Assembly: GCA_023623095.1 (NCBI GenBank)
Contig: JAMNXX010000317.1
Coordinates: 1-9,687 of the forward strand
DNA length: 9,687 nucleotides
Direction: 5' to 3'
Origin: Bacillota bacterium
Lineage (GTDB): Bacteria; Bacillota; Clostridia; Peptostreptococcales; Thermotaleaceae
The translations under genes and the position numbers were made by a program. The notes under the pieces were generated by a model that searched no databases, was not told the DNA's origin, and was given only the letters and a program-made list of their open reading frames with translations. Positions within the stretch are counted from its first letter, which is position 1. Each line of letters opens with the position of its first letter. This document shows, in pieces, positions 1 to 6,295 of the stretch.

Positions 1-7
1 GACCCAT
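1..7 (-). CDS. rpsC: 30S ribosomal protein S3, first codons only (partial)
   Basis: Only the start is inside the window: an ATG at 7-5 followed by GGT (Met-Gly) and one more base. The start is supported by a strong ribosome binding site, AAGGAGGGG at 24-16 on the minus strand, eight bases before the ATG. Bacterial S3 typically begins Met-Gly-Gln-Lys, and rpsC follows rplV in the S10 operon, so the assignment rests on position plus the first two residues. S3 is a 30S head protein at the mRNA entry site. No protein domain can be checked here. Confidence 0.75.
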
Positions 8-25
8 TGTGTAATCCCCTCCTTA

Positions 26-361
26 TTAAGCTCTTTCCTTTAAGACAACTCCTACGTGGCTTGACCTTTTTAGAATTCTTACACCGCGTCCTTGTGCAGC
101 AGCTCTCCATCGTTTCATCGTGGGTCCTTGGTTTGCATAAATTTCAGCAATATATAATTTGTCTACATCCATATCATGGTTGTTTTCAGCATTTGCTTTC
201 GCAGATCGAATTACCTTCGCAAAAACTTTTGCTCCGGCTTTTGGTGTATAATCTAATATTGCCAATGCCTCGTCGACATTTTTTCCTCTTACAATATCCG
301 CAACCGGTTTGAGTTTTTTTGGAGATATACGTACGTATTTTGCAATTGCTCTGGCTTCCAC
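26..361 (-). CDS. rplV: 50S ribosomal protein L22
   Basis: This 111-residue protein matches L22 in length and content. L22 binds 23S rRNA and sends a long beta-hairpin into the nascent peptide exit tunnel near the macrolide site. The N-terminus (EARAIAKYVRISPKK) is the family's usual opening. The middle carries SAKANAENNHDMD, and the C-terminal part from GPTMKRWRAAAQGR onward corresponds to the tunnel hairpin and the final strand. The start is a GTG at 361-359, chosen because AAGGAGG lies eight bases upstream and no better in-frame ATG exists. It is the seventh gene of the S10 operon, 31 bases after rpsS and 18 bases before rpsC. It is complete, with nothing unusual. Confidence 0.97.
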   Translation of the reverse strand: MEARAIAKYVRISPKKLKPVADIVRGKNVDEALAILDYTPKAGAKVFAKVIRSAKANAENNHDMDVDKLYIAEIYANQGPTMKRWRAAAQGRGVRILKRSSHVGVVLKERA

Positions 362-392
362 TTCCGCAGCCTCCTTCCATCCCTATCTCTTT

Positions 393-677
393 TTACTTCT
401 TCACTTTTGATGATTTATCCGTATCTGCATGCCCTCGATACGTTCTTGTTGGTGCAAATTCGCCTAACTTATGCCCAACCATATCTTCTGTAATATATAC
501 CGGAACATGTTTTCTTCCATCATGTACCGCAATAGTATGTCCTACCATTTGCGGAAATATCGTTGATGCTCTCGACCATGTCTTTAGCACTTTCTTTTCG
601 TTCTTCTCATTCATCGCCTCTATTCTGCTTAGCAGCTTTGGGTCAACAAATGGTCCTTTTTTTAACGATCTGCCCAT
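393..677 (-). CDS. rpsS: 30S ribosomal protein S19
   Basis: This 94-residue protein is S19, a 30S head protein that pairs with S13 and contacts the A-site finger of the 50S subunit. The N-terminus [12 protein letters not shown] is the family signature. The central [29 protein letters not shown] and the later [15 protein letters not shown] are conserved S19 segments. The ATG at 677 is preceded by GGGAGG. The gap to rplB upstream is 75 bases, the longest within the visible S10 operon after rpsJ-rplC. It holds small inverted repeats but no promoter I would call. The basic C-terminal tail (KSSKVKK) is typical. Confidence 0.97.
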   Translation of the reverse strand: MGRSLKKGPFVDPKLLSRIEAMNEKNEKKVLKTWSRASTIFPQMVGHTIAVHDGRKHVPVYITEDMVGHKLGEFAPTRTYRGHADTDKSSKVKK

Positions 678-752
678 ACCTGTAAATCCTCCCTTCAGTA
701 GCTTGATGAATCATCTCTAATATTGCTAAAATCAATATATGAACTCGTTCAT

Positions 753-1589
753 CTATTGTTTTTCATTTCTCTTCTTGACAATATATTTATCCGATTCCTT
801 GTTTTTCTTCCTTGTTTTGTATCCAATCGTCGGTTTGCCCCAAGGAGTTACCGGTGCAGGTCTTCCTATCGGTGCCCTGCCTTCTCCACCACCATGCGGG
901 TGATCGCTGGGGTTCATAGCGCTTCCTCTGACAGCCGGTCTAAATCCTAGGTGACGTTTTCTTCCTGCCTTTCCGAGCGTAATATTCTCATGATCCAAAT
1001 TTCCAACTTGGCCAATGGTTGCCTTGCAAAGGCTGTTGATCATTCTCACTTCGCCAGATGGAAGTCTCACTTGCGCATACTTTCCCTCTTTTGCCATCAA
1101 TTGAGCCGCATTTCCTGCTGAACGTACTAATTGACCGCCTTTTCCGGGTTTCATTTCAATATTGTGAATGATTGTACCGAGGGGAATATTTTTTAATGGA
1201 AGTGCATTTCCAACTTTAATATCTACGTTTTCCCCTGAAATAACCGTGTCGCCTACTGATAATTTATATGGTGCAATGATATATCTTTTTTCTCCATCTG
1301 CATAATGTAAAAGTGCAATATTTGCCGTCCTGTTTGGATCATATTCGATCGCAGCCACTTTAGCTGGGATATTGTCCTTATCTCTTTTAAAATCGATGAT
1401 TCTATACTTCCTTTTTTCTCCTCCGCCCCGATGACGGATCGTAATTTTCCCCTGTGCATTTCTTCCTGCTTTTTTCTTCAAAGGGGCCAATAGAGACTTC
1501 TCAGGTTCTTTTTTCGTGATTTCTTCAAATGTAGATACCGTCAACTGTCGTACTCCCGGAGAAGTAGGTCTGTACTTTTTAATGCCCAT
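753..1589 (-). CDS. rplB: 50S ribosomal protein L2
   Basis: This 278-residue protein is L2, close to the usual 276-277 residues. L2 is a core 50S protein required for subunit association and near the peptidyl transferase centre. The start [15 protein letters not shown] and the [12 protein letters not shown] segment are typical of the N-terminal RNA-binding half. The C-terminal [17 protein letters not shown] contains the highly conserved histidine region implicated in peptidyl transfer. The basic end ([16 protein letters not shown]) is normal. The ATG at 1589 follows AAGGAGGG with good spacing. It is the fifth gene of the operon, 53 bases after rplW. Confidence 0.98.
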   Translation of the reverse strand: MGIKKYRPTSPGVRQLTVSTFEEITKKEPEKSLLAPLKKKAGRNAQGKITIRHRGGGEKRKYRIIDFKRDKDNIPAKVAAIEYDPNRTANIALLHYADGEKRYIIAPYKLSVGDTVISGENVDIKVGNALPLKNIPLGTIIHNIEMKPGKGGQLVRSAGNAAQLMAKEGKYAQVRLPSGEVRMINSLCKATIGQVGNLDHENITLGKAGRKRHLGFRPAVRGSAMNPSDHPHGGGEGRAPIGRPAPVTPWGKPTIGYKTRKKNKESDKYIVKKRNEKQ

Positions 1590-1642
1590 TGCATTTCCCT
1601 CCTTGCTTCTTTTCTTTCTGCTTTTTCAGCCATCTAACTGGA

Positions 1643-1933
1643 TTACATTCCTTCGAAGAATTCGATCTCTTTGCTATCCGGTGTCAGCGTTACGATCGCT
1701 TTTTTGCGATTCGGTCTTCTCCCTATATAGAATCCCTGTCTCTTCTTTTTTCCTTTTATATTCACCGTATTTACCTTTTGGACTTTTACACCGAATATCT
1801 GTTCAACCGCTTTTTTAATCTCTATTTTATTTGCCCTTACATCTACTTCAAACGTATATTTCTTTTGAGCCATATCATCCATGCTTCGTTCTGTGATCAC
1901 TGGCTTTTTGATGATATCATAGACCGTCATCAT
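1643..1933 (-). CDS. rplW: 50S ribosomal protein L23
   Basis: This 96-residue protein is L23, located at the peptide exit tunnel, where it forms the docking site for trigger factor and SRP. The opening [14 protein letters not shown] and the later [16 protein letters not shown] and [20 protein letters not shown] are conserved L23 segments. The start is the first of two adjacent ATG codons (1933 and 1930). GAGGAGG lies ten bases before the first, so the first is preferred. The start overlaps the rplD stop by one base (TAATG), which suggests translational coupling between L4 and L23. Confidence 0.97.
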   Translation of the reverse strand: MMTVYDIIKKPVITERSMDDMAQKKYTFEVDVRANKIEIKKAVEQIFGVKVQKVNTVNIKGKKKRQGFYIGRRPNRKKAIVTLTPDSKEIEFFEGM

Positions 1934-2556
1934 TATGCGTACACCTCCTCAATCTTGTGTACTGCGTCTCTTAAAACGATAAACTTATCATGATTTATAA
2001 TATCATATACATTCAATGTCGTAGCAAGTGTCGTCGATATGCCAGGAATATTGGCAGCGGACTTGATTACATTTTCATCCTTTTGATCCAGTACGATCAG
2101 CGCTTTCTTTTCTACATTTAGGTTTTTTAGGATATTGACCATCTCTTTTGTTTTCGGCACTTGCATATCGAATGTATCCAGAACAATGAAATCATTCTCT
2201 TTCACTTTAGAAGTTAAAGCTGATTTCATCGCGAGCCTCTTTACTTTTTTGGGGATTTTGTAGCTGTAATCTCTTGGTTTGGGTGCAAATACAACTCCCC
2301 CACCAATCCACTGCGGAGCGCGAATGCTTCCGTGTCGTGCTCGGCCTGTTCCTTTTTGCCTCCATGGCTTTCTGCCGCCACCGCGTACTTCCGCTCTTGT
2401 CTTGGCAGCTTTTGTTCCTTGTCTTTGATTTGCAAGATAATTCTTTACAGCTGCATGCACTGCACTTTCATTTATTTCAACGTTAAAGATGGCATCGCTT
2501 AATTCGATTTCATCTACTTGCTGACCTGAAATATTGAATACACCAACCTTTGGCAT
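1933..2556 (-). CDS. rplD: 50S ribosomal protein L4
   Basis: This 207-residue protein is L4, a 23S rRNA-binding protein whose extended loop reaches the exit tunnel. In some bacteria it is also the autogenous repressor of the S10 operon. The body opens [12 protein letters not shown]. The loop region carries [19 protein letters not shown] and [15 protein letters not shown], which is diagnostic for L4. An in-frame ATG at 2577 exists, but it lies upstream of the ribosome binding site AAGGGAGGAAG (2571-2561), so the ATG at 2556 is the real start. The stop overlaps the rplW start by one base. rplC ends 29 bases upstream. Confidence 0.97.
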   Translation of the reverse strand: MPKVGVFNISGQQVDEIELSDAIFNVEINESAVHAAVKNYLANQRQGTKAAKTRAEVRGGGRKPWRQKGTGRARHGSIRAPQWIGGGVVFAPKPRDYSYKIPKKVKRLAMKSALTSKVKENDFIVLDTFDMQVPKTKEMVNILKNLNVEKKALIVLDQKDENVIKSAANIPGISTTLATTLNVYDIINHDKFIVLRDAVHKIEEVYA

Positions 2557-2585
2557 GAAACTTCCTCCCTTCCACATCTAGATGC

Positions 2586-3218
2586 TTATTTAGCAACCTT
2601 GACAGCTTCTTTTACAACGACTACTGCACCTTTCGGTCCAGGAATCGCTCCCTTAATCAGCAAAGCATTCCGCTCAGGATATACTTTTACAACTTCCAGA
2701 TTTTGAATCGTCACTTTCTCCCTGCCCATTCTTCCTGCACCGGTCTGTCCTTTAAATACCCTGCTCGGATCCGAAGTCGCTCCTAATGAACCGGCTCCTC
2801 TGTGATATTTTGAACCGTGTTTCATCGGTCCTCTTGCTTGACCATGTCTCTTGATGGGCCCTTGTGTCCCTTTTCCTTTTGAAATCCCCGTAACATCTAC
2901 TTTATCGCCTTCAGCAAATACATCCACCTTGATTTCCTGTCCTACTTGATATTCACTGGGATCCTCTACAGAAAATTCTTTTAAGATCTTCTTATATCCA
3001 ACCCCTGCTTTATCAAAATGTCCTTTCAATGGTTTATTTGCCCGGGATGGCTTTAATTCTTCAAATCCCACTTGAATGGCATTGTATCCTTCTTTATCTA
3101 CGGTTTTGATTTGTGTAATAACAACCGGTCCTGCTTCTACAACCGTTACTGGAATAGCAACGCCTTCTTCTGAAAAAATCTGAGTCATTCCAATTTTTCT
3201 GCCTAAAATTCCTTTCAT
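2586..3218 (-). CDS. rplC: 50S ribosomal protein L3
   Basis: This 210-residue protein is L3, an early 50S assembly protein with a finger that reaches the peptidyl transferase centre. The N-terminus [15 protein letters not shown] is the family signature. The central finger region [16 protein letters not shown] and the [15 protein letters not shown] and [14 protein letters not shown] segments are conserved. The C-terminus ([18 protein letters not shown]) is typical. The ATG at 3218 follows GGGAGGTG with a slightly long spacer of about eleven bases. A stem-loop occupies the 110-base gap between rpsJ and this gene. Confidence 0.98.
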   Translation of the reverse strand: MKGILGRKIGMTQIFSEEGVAIPVTVVEAGPVVITQIKTVDKEGYNAIQVGFEELKPSRANKPLKGHFDKAGVGYKKILKEFSVEDPSEYQVGQEIKVDVFAEGDKVDVTGISKGKGTQGPIKRHGQARGPMKHGSKYHRGAGSLGATSDPSRVFKGQTGAGRMGREKVTIQNLEVVKVYPERNALLIKGAIPGPKGAVVVVKEAVKVAK

Positions 3219-3273
3219 TTTATCATTACACCTCCCAATATTCTTACAGCGGATTACATTTAAAATGCAATCA

Positions 3274-3318
3274 TACTAAGAAGAGGTCTTTTTGCATATA
3301 TAAACCTGTTTCTTAGTA
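3274..3318 (-). promoter_or_regulatory. Stem-loop in the rpsJ-rplC intergenic RNA
   Basis: The outer arms 3274-3282 (TACTAAGAA on the plus strand) and 3310-3318 (TTCTTAGTA) are perfect 9-base complements. Inner arms AGGT (3284-3287) and ACCT (3304-3307) extend the stem past a small internal loop. The loop is AT-rich. The structure lies 55 bases before the rplC start and just after the rpsJ stop. No T-run follows it on the minus strand, so it does not look like a simple terminator. It could be an mRNA processing or stability element or a site that tunes rpsJ against rplC; its function is inferred only from position. Confidence 0.4.
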
Positions 3319-3328
3319 GGTACTCCTT

Positions 3329-3649
3329 TTATAATTTGATTTCAATGTCTACTCCTGCAGGCAGATCCAGACGCATTAGCGAATCAACCGTTTTCGGCGT
3401 TGGATTTAAAATATCGATAAGCCGCTTATGCGTTCTCTGTTCAAATTGTTCGCGAGAATCCTTATACTTATGAACTGCTCTCAATATGGTGATGATTTGT
3501 TTCTCCGTGGGCAATGGTACGGGTCCTGATACTTCCGCACCTGTCCTCTTAGCAGTTTCCACGATTTTAGCAGCTGATTGATCTAAGATTTTATGATCAA
3601 AAGCCTTTAATCTGATTCTAATTTTTTGTTTTCCTTCCGCTTTTGCCAT
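3329..3649 (-). CDS. rpsJ: 30S ribosomal protein S10 (NusE)
   Basis: This 106-residue protein is S10, a 30S head protein that also acts as NusE in transcription antitermination by binding NusB and NusG. The core [27 protein letters not shown] and the end [15 protein letters not shown] are diagnostic. It is a few residues longer than the common 102-103 because of a short N-terminal extension (AKAEGKQ). The ATG at 3649 follows GGGAGGG closely, so the extension is probably translated. It is the first gene of the S10 operon, with its own promoter near 3857-3885 and a leader of about 200 nt. tuf lies upstream, where fusA-tuf-rpsJ is the common order in Firmicutes. Confidence 0.98.
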   Translation of the reverse strand: MAKAEGKQKIRIRLKAFDHKILDQSAAKIVETAKRTGAEVSGPVPLPTEKQIITILRAVHKYKDSREQFEQRTHKRLIDILNPTPKTVDSLMRLDLPAGVDIEIKL

Positions 3650-3850
3650 GTTTTTCCCTCCCTTTCATCGCACGCAATTATCTACACGTACGACCAGGAT
3701 CTCTGTACACTCTCCCGGGTGTTCCCGTTTTGTTTTGGAAGGCACAGTTATCCTGTCGCCCGATTCTTGAACGGACATTCTCCATGAAAATTTCCCAAAC
3801 TTTATCGCTGTTCGGCAACCTTTCATTTCATCGCAGTCCTACAAACACAC
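3650..3850 (-). promoter_or_regulatory. Long 5' leader of the S10 operon mRNA (candidate regulatory leader)
   Basis: From the inferred transcription start near 3850 to the rpsJ ATG there are about 200 bases. Visible elements on the minus strand are: a hairpin over 3760-3741 (GGC-g-ACAG, loop GATAA, CTGT-GCC); a short hairpin CGGG-aaca-CCCG at 3727-3716; a direct repeat TGCGATGAAA at 3835-3826 and 3672-3663, the second copy touching the ribosome binding site; and CCTTCC (3742-3737), which could pair with GGAGGG of the rpsJ ribosome binding site (3661-3656, one G-U pair). A 35-codon ORF runs through it. S10 operons in some bacteria are controlled through such leaders by L4; whether this one is regulatory is inference. 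Confidence 0.42.
3678..3785 (-). CDS. Possible 35-residue Arg-rich leader peptide upstream of rpsJ
   Basis: An ATG at 3785 opens a 35-codon frame ending in TAA at 3678, wholly inside the rpsJ leader and ending 28 bases before the rpsJ start. The product would have seven arginines and two cysteines, with segments such as GRQDNCAFQNKTGTPGR and RDPGRTCR and no membrane segment. The only upstream purine run is a weak GGGAAA about five bases before the ATG, so translation is doubtful. I do not recognise a family. It may be a leader peptide whose translation affects rpsJ, or a chance frame across structured RNA. Conservation of the protein frame rather than the RNA would decide. Confidence 0.2.
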   Translation of the reverse strand: MENVRSRIGRQDNCAFQNKTGTPGRVYRDPGRTCR

Positions 3851-3856
3851 TTTTAT

Positions 3857-3885
3857 AGTATATTACATCTTACTACTAAAAACAA
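3857..3885 (-). promoter_or_regulatory. Sigma-A-type promoter of the S10 operon
   Basis: On the minus strand, TTGTTT (3885-3880) is separated by exactly 17 bases from TATACT (3862-3857). Transcription would start near 3850, about 200 bases before rpsJ. The -10 matches five of six consensus bases and the -35 has the conserved TTG. The position between the tuf-distal palindrome and rpsJ fits an independent S10 operon promoter. Confidence 0.6.
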
Positions 3886-3962
3886 GAGTGAATTTTTTAG
3901 AAAGAAACATCTTTTTGAGTTTATAAATCAATGTAATAAAATTACTGCTATAAACAAAACGG

Positions 3963-4017
3963 GTCATTTTGAGGGCAGCAAAGGATAGCCCTATCCTTTG
4001 CTGCCGCTCAAGATGAC
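3963..4017 (-). terminator. 55-nt inverted repeat after tuf: probable terminator or palindromic repeat element
   Basis: Inner arms 3974-3988 and 3991-4005 are perfect 15-base complements around a two-base centre, so the real loop is about four bases. Outer arms 3963-3973 (GTCATTTTGAG) and 4007-4017 (CTCAAGATGAC) are complementary except for one G-U-type position, with one unpaired base at 4006. On the minus strand, after the outer arm, comes CCGTTTTGTTTAT, which is T-rich but not a clean T-tract. It lies 53 bases after the tuf stop and before the S10 promoter, as expected for a tuf terminator. The ends also resemble the GTCATTYTGAG-type palindromes I associate with dispersed repeats in clostridial genomes, so a repeat element is the alternative. 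Confidence 0.5.
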
Positions 4018-4070
4018 AGCAATTTATCATTTAAAAATGGTAAAGATATATTATTTTGTTTTAAATGGCT

Positions 4071-5264
4071 TTATTTGATAATGCTTGTAACAACACCTGC
4101 GCCTACTGTTCTTCCACCTTCTCGAATCGCAAAGCGCAATCCTTCTTCAATCGCAATCGGATTGATCAATTCGATTTCCATCTGTACGTTGTCCCCGGGC
4201 ATGCACATCTCTACGCCTTCCGGAAGAGATATGGTTCCGGTAACGTCTGTCGTTCTAAAGTAAAATTGAGGTCTATATCCGTTGAAAAATGGAGTGTGTC
4301 TTCCACCTTCTTCTTTTTTCAATACGTATACTTCTGCTTTAAAGTGTGTATGAGGATTGATGCTGCCAGGCTTCGCCAATACTTGCCCTCTCTCGATTTC
4401 TGTCCTTTGTACCCCTCGAAGAAGGGCTCCGATATTGTCCCCTGCTTGTGCTTGATCTAATAGCTTCCTGAACATTTCTACACCTGTTACGACAACTTTT
4501 CTTGGTTTGTCGGTCAATCCAACGATTTCTACTTCGTCTTGTACTTTGAGTACGCCTCGCTCTACTCTTCCTGTTGCAACGGTTCCTCTTCCTGTGATCG
4601 AGAATACGTCTTCTACCGGCATCAATAATGGTTTGTCTATTTCCCTTTCAGGCTCTGGGAAGTATTCGTCGACCGCTTCAAATAATTCGAGGATTTTGTC
4701 TCCCCATTCGCTGTCCGGATCGTTTAATGCTCCCAATGCAGAACCTCTGATGATCGGTGTGTCATCTCCCGGAAATTCATATTCATTGAGTAGATCTCTT
4801 ACTTCCATCTCCACTAGGTCTAATAGTTCTTCGTCATCTACCATGTCGCATTTGTTCAAGAATACAACAATATGTGGTACGCCTACTTGTCTGGATAGTA
4901 AGATATGCTCTCTCGTTTGTGGCATCGGGCCGTCTGTTGCTGCTACCACCAGGATTGCTCCGTCCATTTGAGCTGCCCCTGTGATCATGTTCTTAACATA
5001 GTCTGCGTGACCAGGACAGTCTACGTGTGCATAGTGTCTATTCGGTGTTTCGTATTCTACGTGTGATGTTGAAATTGTGATTCCTCTTTCTTTTTCTTCC
5101 GGTGCTTTGTCGATCTTATCAAATGCAACCGCTTCTCCTGTCCCATATCTGTGGTTAAGCGTCTTTGTAATCGCTGCTGTCAATGTGGTTTTACCGTGGT
5201 CAACGTGTCCAATTGTACCAATATTTAAGTGTGGCTTCGTTCTTTCAAATTTTGCCTTTGCCAT
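4071..5264 (-). CDS. tuf: Elongation factor Tu
   Basis: This 397-residue protein is EF-Tu, the GTPase that delivers aminoacyl-tRNA to the ribosomal A site; the length is canonical. The G domain carries GHVDHGKT (19-26), the switch I ERGITI (about 59-64), DCPGH (82-86, with the GTP-hydrolysis His86) and NKCD (137-140). Domain 2 contains [13 protein letters not shown] and domain 3 ends [14 protein letters not shown]. The frame is open back to an ATG at 5333, but the real start is the ATG at 5264, after GAGGAGGG, giving the family N-terminus [12 protein letters not shown]. It lies 106 bases after tRNA-Thr, probably on one transcript. The neighbours are odd: the upstream side fits the tuf copy before secE, the downstream side the copy after fusA (see findings). 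Confidence 0.99.
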   Translation of the reverse strand: MAKAKFERTKPHLNIGTIGHVDHGKTTLTAAITKTLNHRYGTGEAVAFDKIDKAPEEKERGITISTSHVEYETPNRHYAHVDCPGHADYVKNMITGAAQMDGAILVVAATDGPMPQTREHILLSRQVGVPHIVVFLNKCDMVDDEELLDLVEMEVRDLLNEYEFPGDDTPIIRGSALGALNDPDSEWGDKILELFEAVDEYFPEPEREIDKPLLMPVEDVFSITGRGTVATGRVERGVLKVQDEVEIVGLTDKPRKVVVTGVEMFRKLLDQAQAGDNIGALLRGVQRTEIERGQVLAKPGSINPHTHFKAEVYVLKKEEGGRHTPFFNGYRPQFYFRTTDVTGTISLPEGVEMCMPGDNVQMEIELINPIAIEEGLRFAIREGGRTVGAGVVTSIIK

Positions 5265-5370
5265 TTCTTTCCCTCCTCGATTTTCCATCAGCTTTCCGAA
5301 ATGCTTTTCTTTATTTTTGTTTTTGTAATACACTTCGCCGGGTGTGTCTATGTATGTCCTTTTAATATAA

Positions 5371-5447
5371 TGGAGCCCATGGGCGGATTCGAACCGCCGA
5401 TCCCCGCCTTACCAAGGCGGTGCTCTAACCTACTGAGCCACATGGGC
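5371..5447 (-). tRNA. tRNA-Thr, anticodon GGU
   Basis: The minus strand from 5447 folds into a complete 77-nt cloverleaf. It has acceptor GCCCATG pairing with CATGGGC, D-arm GCTC/GAGC, anticodon stem CCGCC/GGCGG with loop TTGGTAA (anticodon GGT at positions 34-36), a five-base variable loop, T-arm GGCGG/CCGCC with TTCGAAT, U73 and an encoded CCA end (5373-5371). It reads ACC and ACU. A promoter lies directly upstream and tuf directly downstream. tRNA-Thr(GGU) immediately before tuf is also the arrangement of E. coli thrT-tufB, where secE and nusG come next. Confidence 0.97.
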
Positions 5448-5461
5448 ACTCACTGCTACCT

Positions 5462-5490
5462 ATTTTACTATTTTTTTTTTTGAAAGTCAA
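5462..5490 (-). promoter_or_regulatory. Sigma-A promoter of tRNA-Thr-tuf with an 11-A tract in the spacer
   Basis: On the minus strand, TTGACT (5490-5485) and TAAAAT (5467-5462) are separated by exactly 17 bases. Transcription would start near 5455, about eight bases before the tRNA 5' end. Eleven of the 17 spacer bases are one uninterrupted A-tract (T5471-5481 on the plus strand). The position and near-consensus hexamers fit a strong stable-RNA and translation-factor promoter. Confidence 0.72.
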
Positions 5491-5522
5491 TGGATCTATT
5501 TGCTTTTTAGAATTACTAAAAA

Positions 5523-6167
5523 CTAACTATTCCTCACTTCCAGATAGCGTTCTAGTTTGCGCTTGACACGTTGAAGCGCATTGTCAATCGATTTTACATG
5601 GCGCTGTAACTCTTCTGCCATTTCCTGATAGGATTTCCCCTGCAGATACGCCATTAATACCTTCCACTCTAAATCGCTAAGGATTTCACCGATTTTATCC
5701 TCAATGCTTCCTAATTCTTCCCTGGATATAATCAGTTCCTCTGGATCAGAAACCTGTGTGCTAGACAAAACATCTAACAATGTTCTATCAGATTCTTCAT
5801 CATATATCGGTTTATTTAATGAAATATATGAATTCAAAGGAATGTGTTTCTGACGTGTTGCTGTTTTGATCGCAGTGATGATCTGTCTGGTGATGCATAG
5901 CTCTGCAAAAGCGCGAAAAGAAGAAAGCTTGTCCGCTTTAAAGTCCCGAATGGCTTTAAAAAGTCCGATCATCCCTTCCTGAATAATATCCTCTCGATCG
6001 GCTCCTATCAAAAAGTAGGAACGTGCTTTCGCTCTCACAAAATTTTTATATTTTGTGATTAAGTACTCCTGGGCTTCCGTATCCCCTTCTTTCGCACTCT
6101 CTACAATTTCCTCATCCATCATTAATTCCATCTTCTCAGACATGGCTTCCTGAACGCCTATGCTCAA
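5523..6167 (-). CDS. sigH: RNA polymerase sigma-H factor
   Basis: This is the stationary-phase sigma factor that, in Bacillus and Clostridia, directs transcription at sporulation onset. Region 2 is nearly the Bacillus SigH sequence: ITKYKNFVRAKARSYFLIGA, DREDIIQEGMIGLFKAIRDF, then ELCITRQIITAIKTATRQKH. Region 4 has SYQEMAEELQRHVKSIDNALQRVKRKL, the DNA-binding helix-turn-helix. The longest frame starts at an ATG at 6260, but that ATG overlaps the -10 box of the sigH promoter and could not be in that transcript. A TTG at 6167 has GGAGGAG at 6180-6174 with ideal spacing and gives 214 residues, close to the 218 of Bacillus subtilis SigH. Other starts (ATG at 6173 or 6143) have poorer spacing. rae1 lies upstream. 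Confidence 0.95.
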   Translation of the reverse strand: MSIGVQEAMSEKMELMMDEEIVESAKEGDTEAQEYLITKYKNFVRAKARSYFLIGADREDIIQEGMIGLFKAIRDFKADKLSSFRAFAELCITRQIITAIKTATRQKHIPLNSYISLNKPIYDEESDRTLLDVLSSTQVSDPEELIISREELGSIEDKIGEILSDLEWKVLMAYLQGKSYQEMAEELQRHVKSIDNALQRVKRKLERYLEVRNS

Positions 6168-6258
6168 TCCCATCTCCTCCAGCAATTTATTATCTTGAAC
6201 CCTATGCTTCAAACGTTCACACATAGGTAAGATATTTGATGCCAAAAACCGTACATTC

Positions 6259-6288
6259 ATTATAACTTAATACGAATTCATTCGTCAA
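6259..6288 (-). promoter_or_regulatory. Sigma-A-type sigH promoter with a palindrome in the spacer
   Basis: On the minus strand, TTGACG (6288-6283) and TATAAT (6264-6259) are separated by 18 bases. The -35 begins eight bases after the rae1 stop. Transcription would start near 6252, giving a leader of about 85 bases to the TTG start. A 14-base inverted repeat, ACGAAT-GA-ATTCGT (6285-6272), covers the end of the -35 and most of the spacer, a good place for a repressor site. In Bacillus subtilis sigH is repressed by AbrB; no claim is made that this palindrome is an AbrB site. Confidence 0.65.
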
Positions 6289-6295
6289 GCCAAAA

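Noticed and set aside
678..752. Small inverted repeats (for example 720-725 with 733-738) in the rplB-rpsS gap
   Set aside because: Arms are only five to six bases in AT-rich sequence; too weak to call a regulatory structure or terminator.
3643..3858. 71-codon plus-strand ORF opposite the rpsJ leader
   Set aside because: It runs antisense across the promoter and leader, has no clear ribosome binding site and resembles no family; it looks like a by-product of the leader composition.
3724..3963. Inverted copies of CAAAACGGG in the rpsJ leader (3724-3734) and next to the palindrome (3953-3963)
   Set aside because: Short and low in complexity with no flanking symmetry; likely chance rather than ends of a mobile element.
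4507..4971. 154-codon plus-strand ORF within tuf
   Set aside because: It is the antisense shadow of EF-Tu, Ser/Thr-rich because of the codon composition opposite tuf; the minus-strand protein is unambiguous.
4018..5480. Possible mobile element or prophage insertion explaining the tuf junction
   Set aside because: No transposase, integrase, target duplication or terminal repeats flank tuf or the tRNA; the tRNA 3' end shows no duplicated att-like copy in the window.
5500..5522. TTTTTAG/CTAAAAA inverted repeat just after the sigH stop
   Set aside because: The stem is almost all A-T and no T-tract follows on the minus strand, so I do not call it a sigH terminator.
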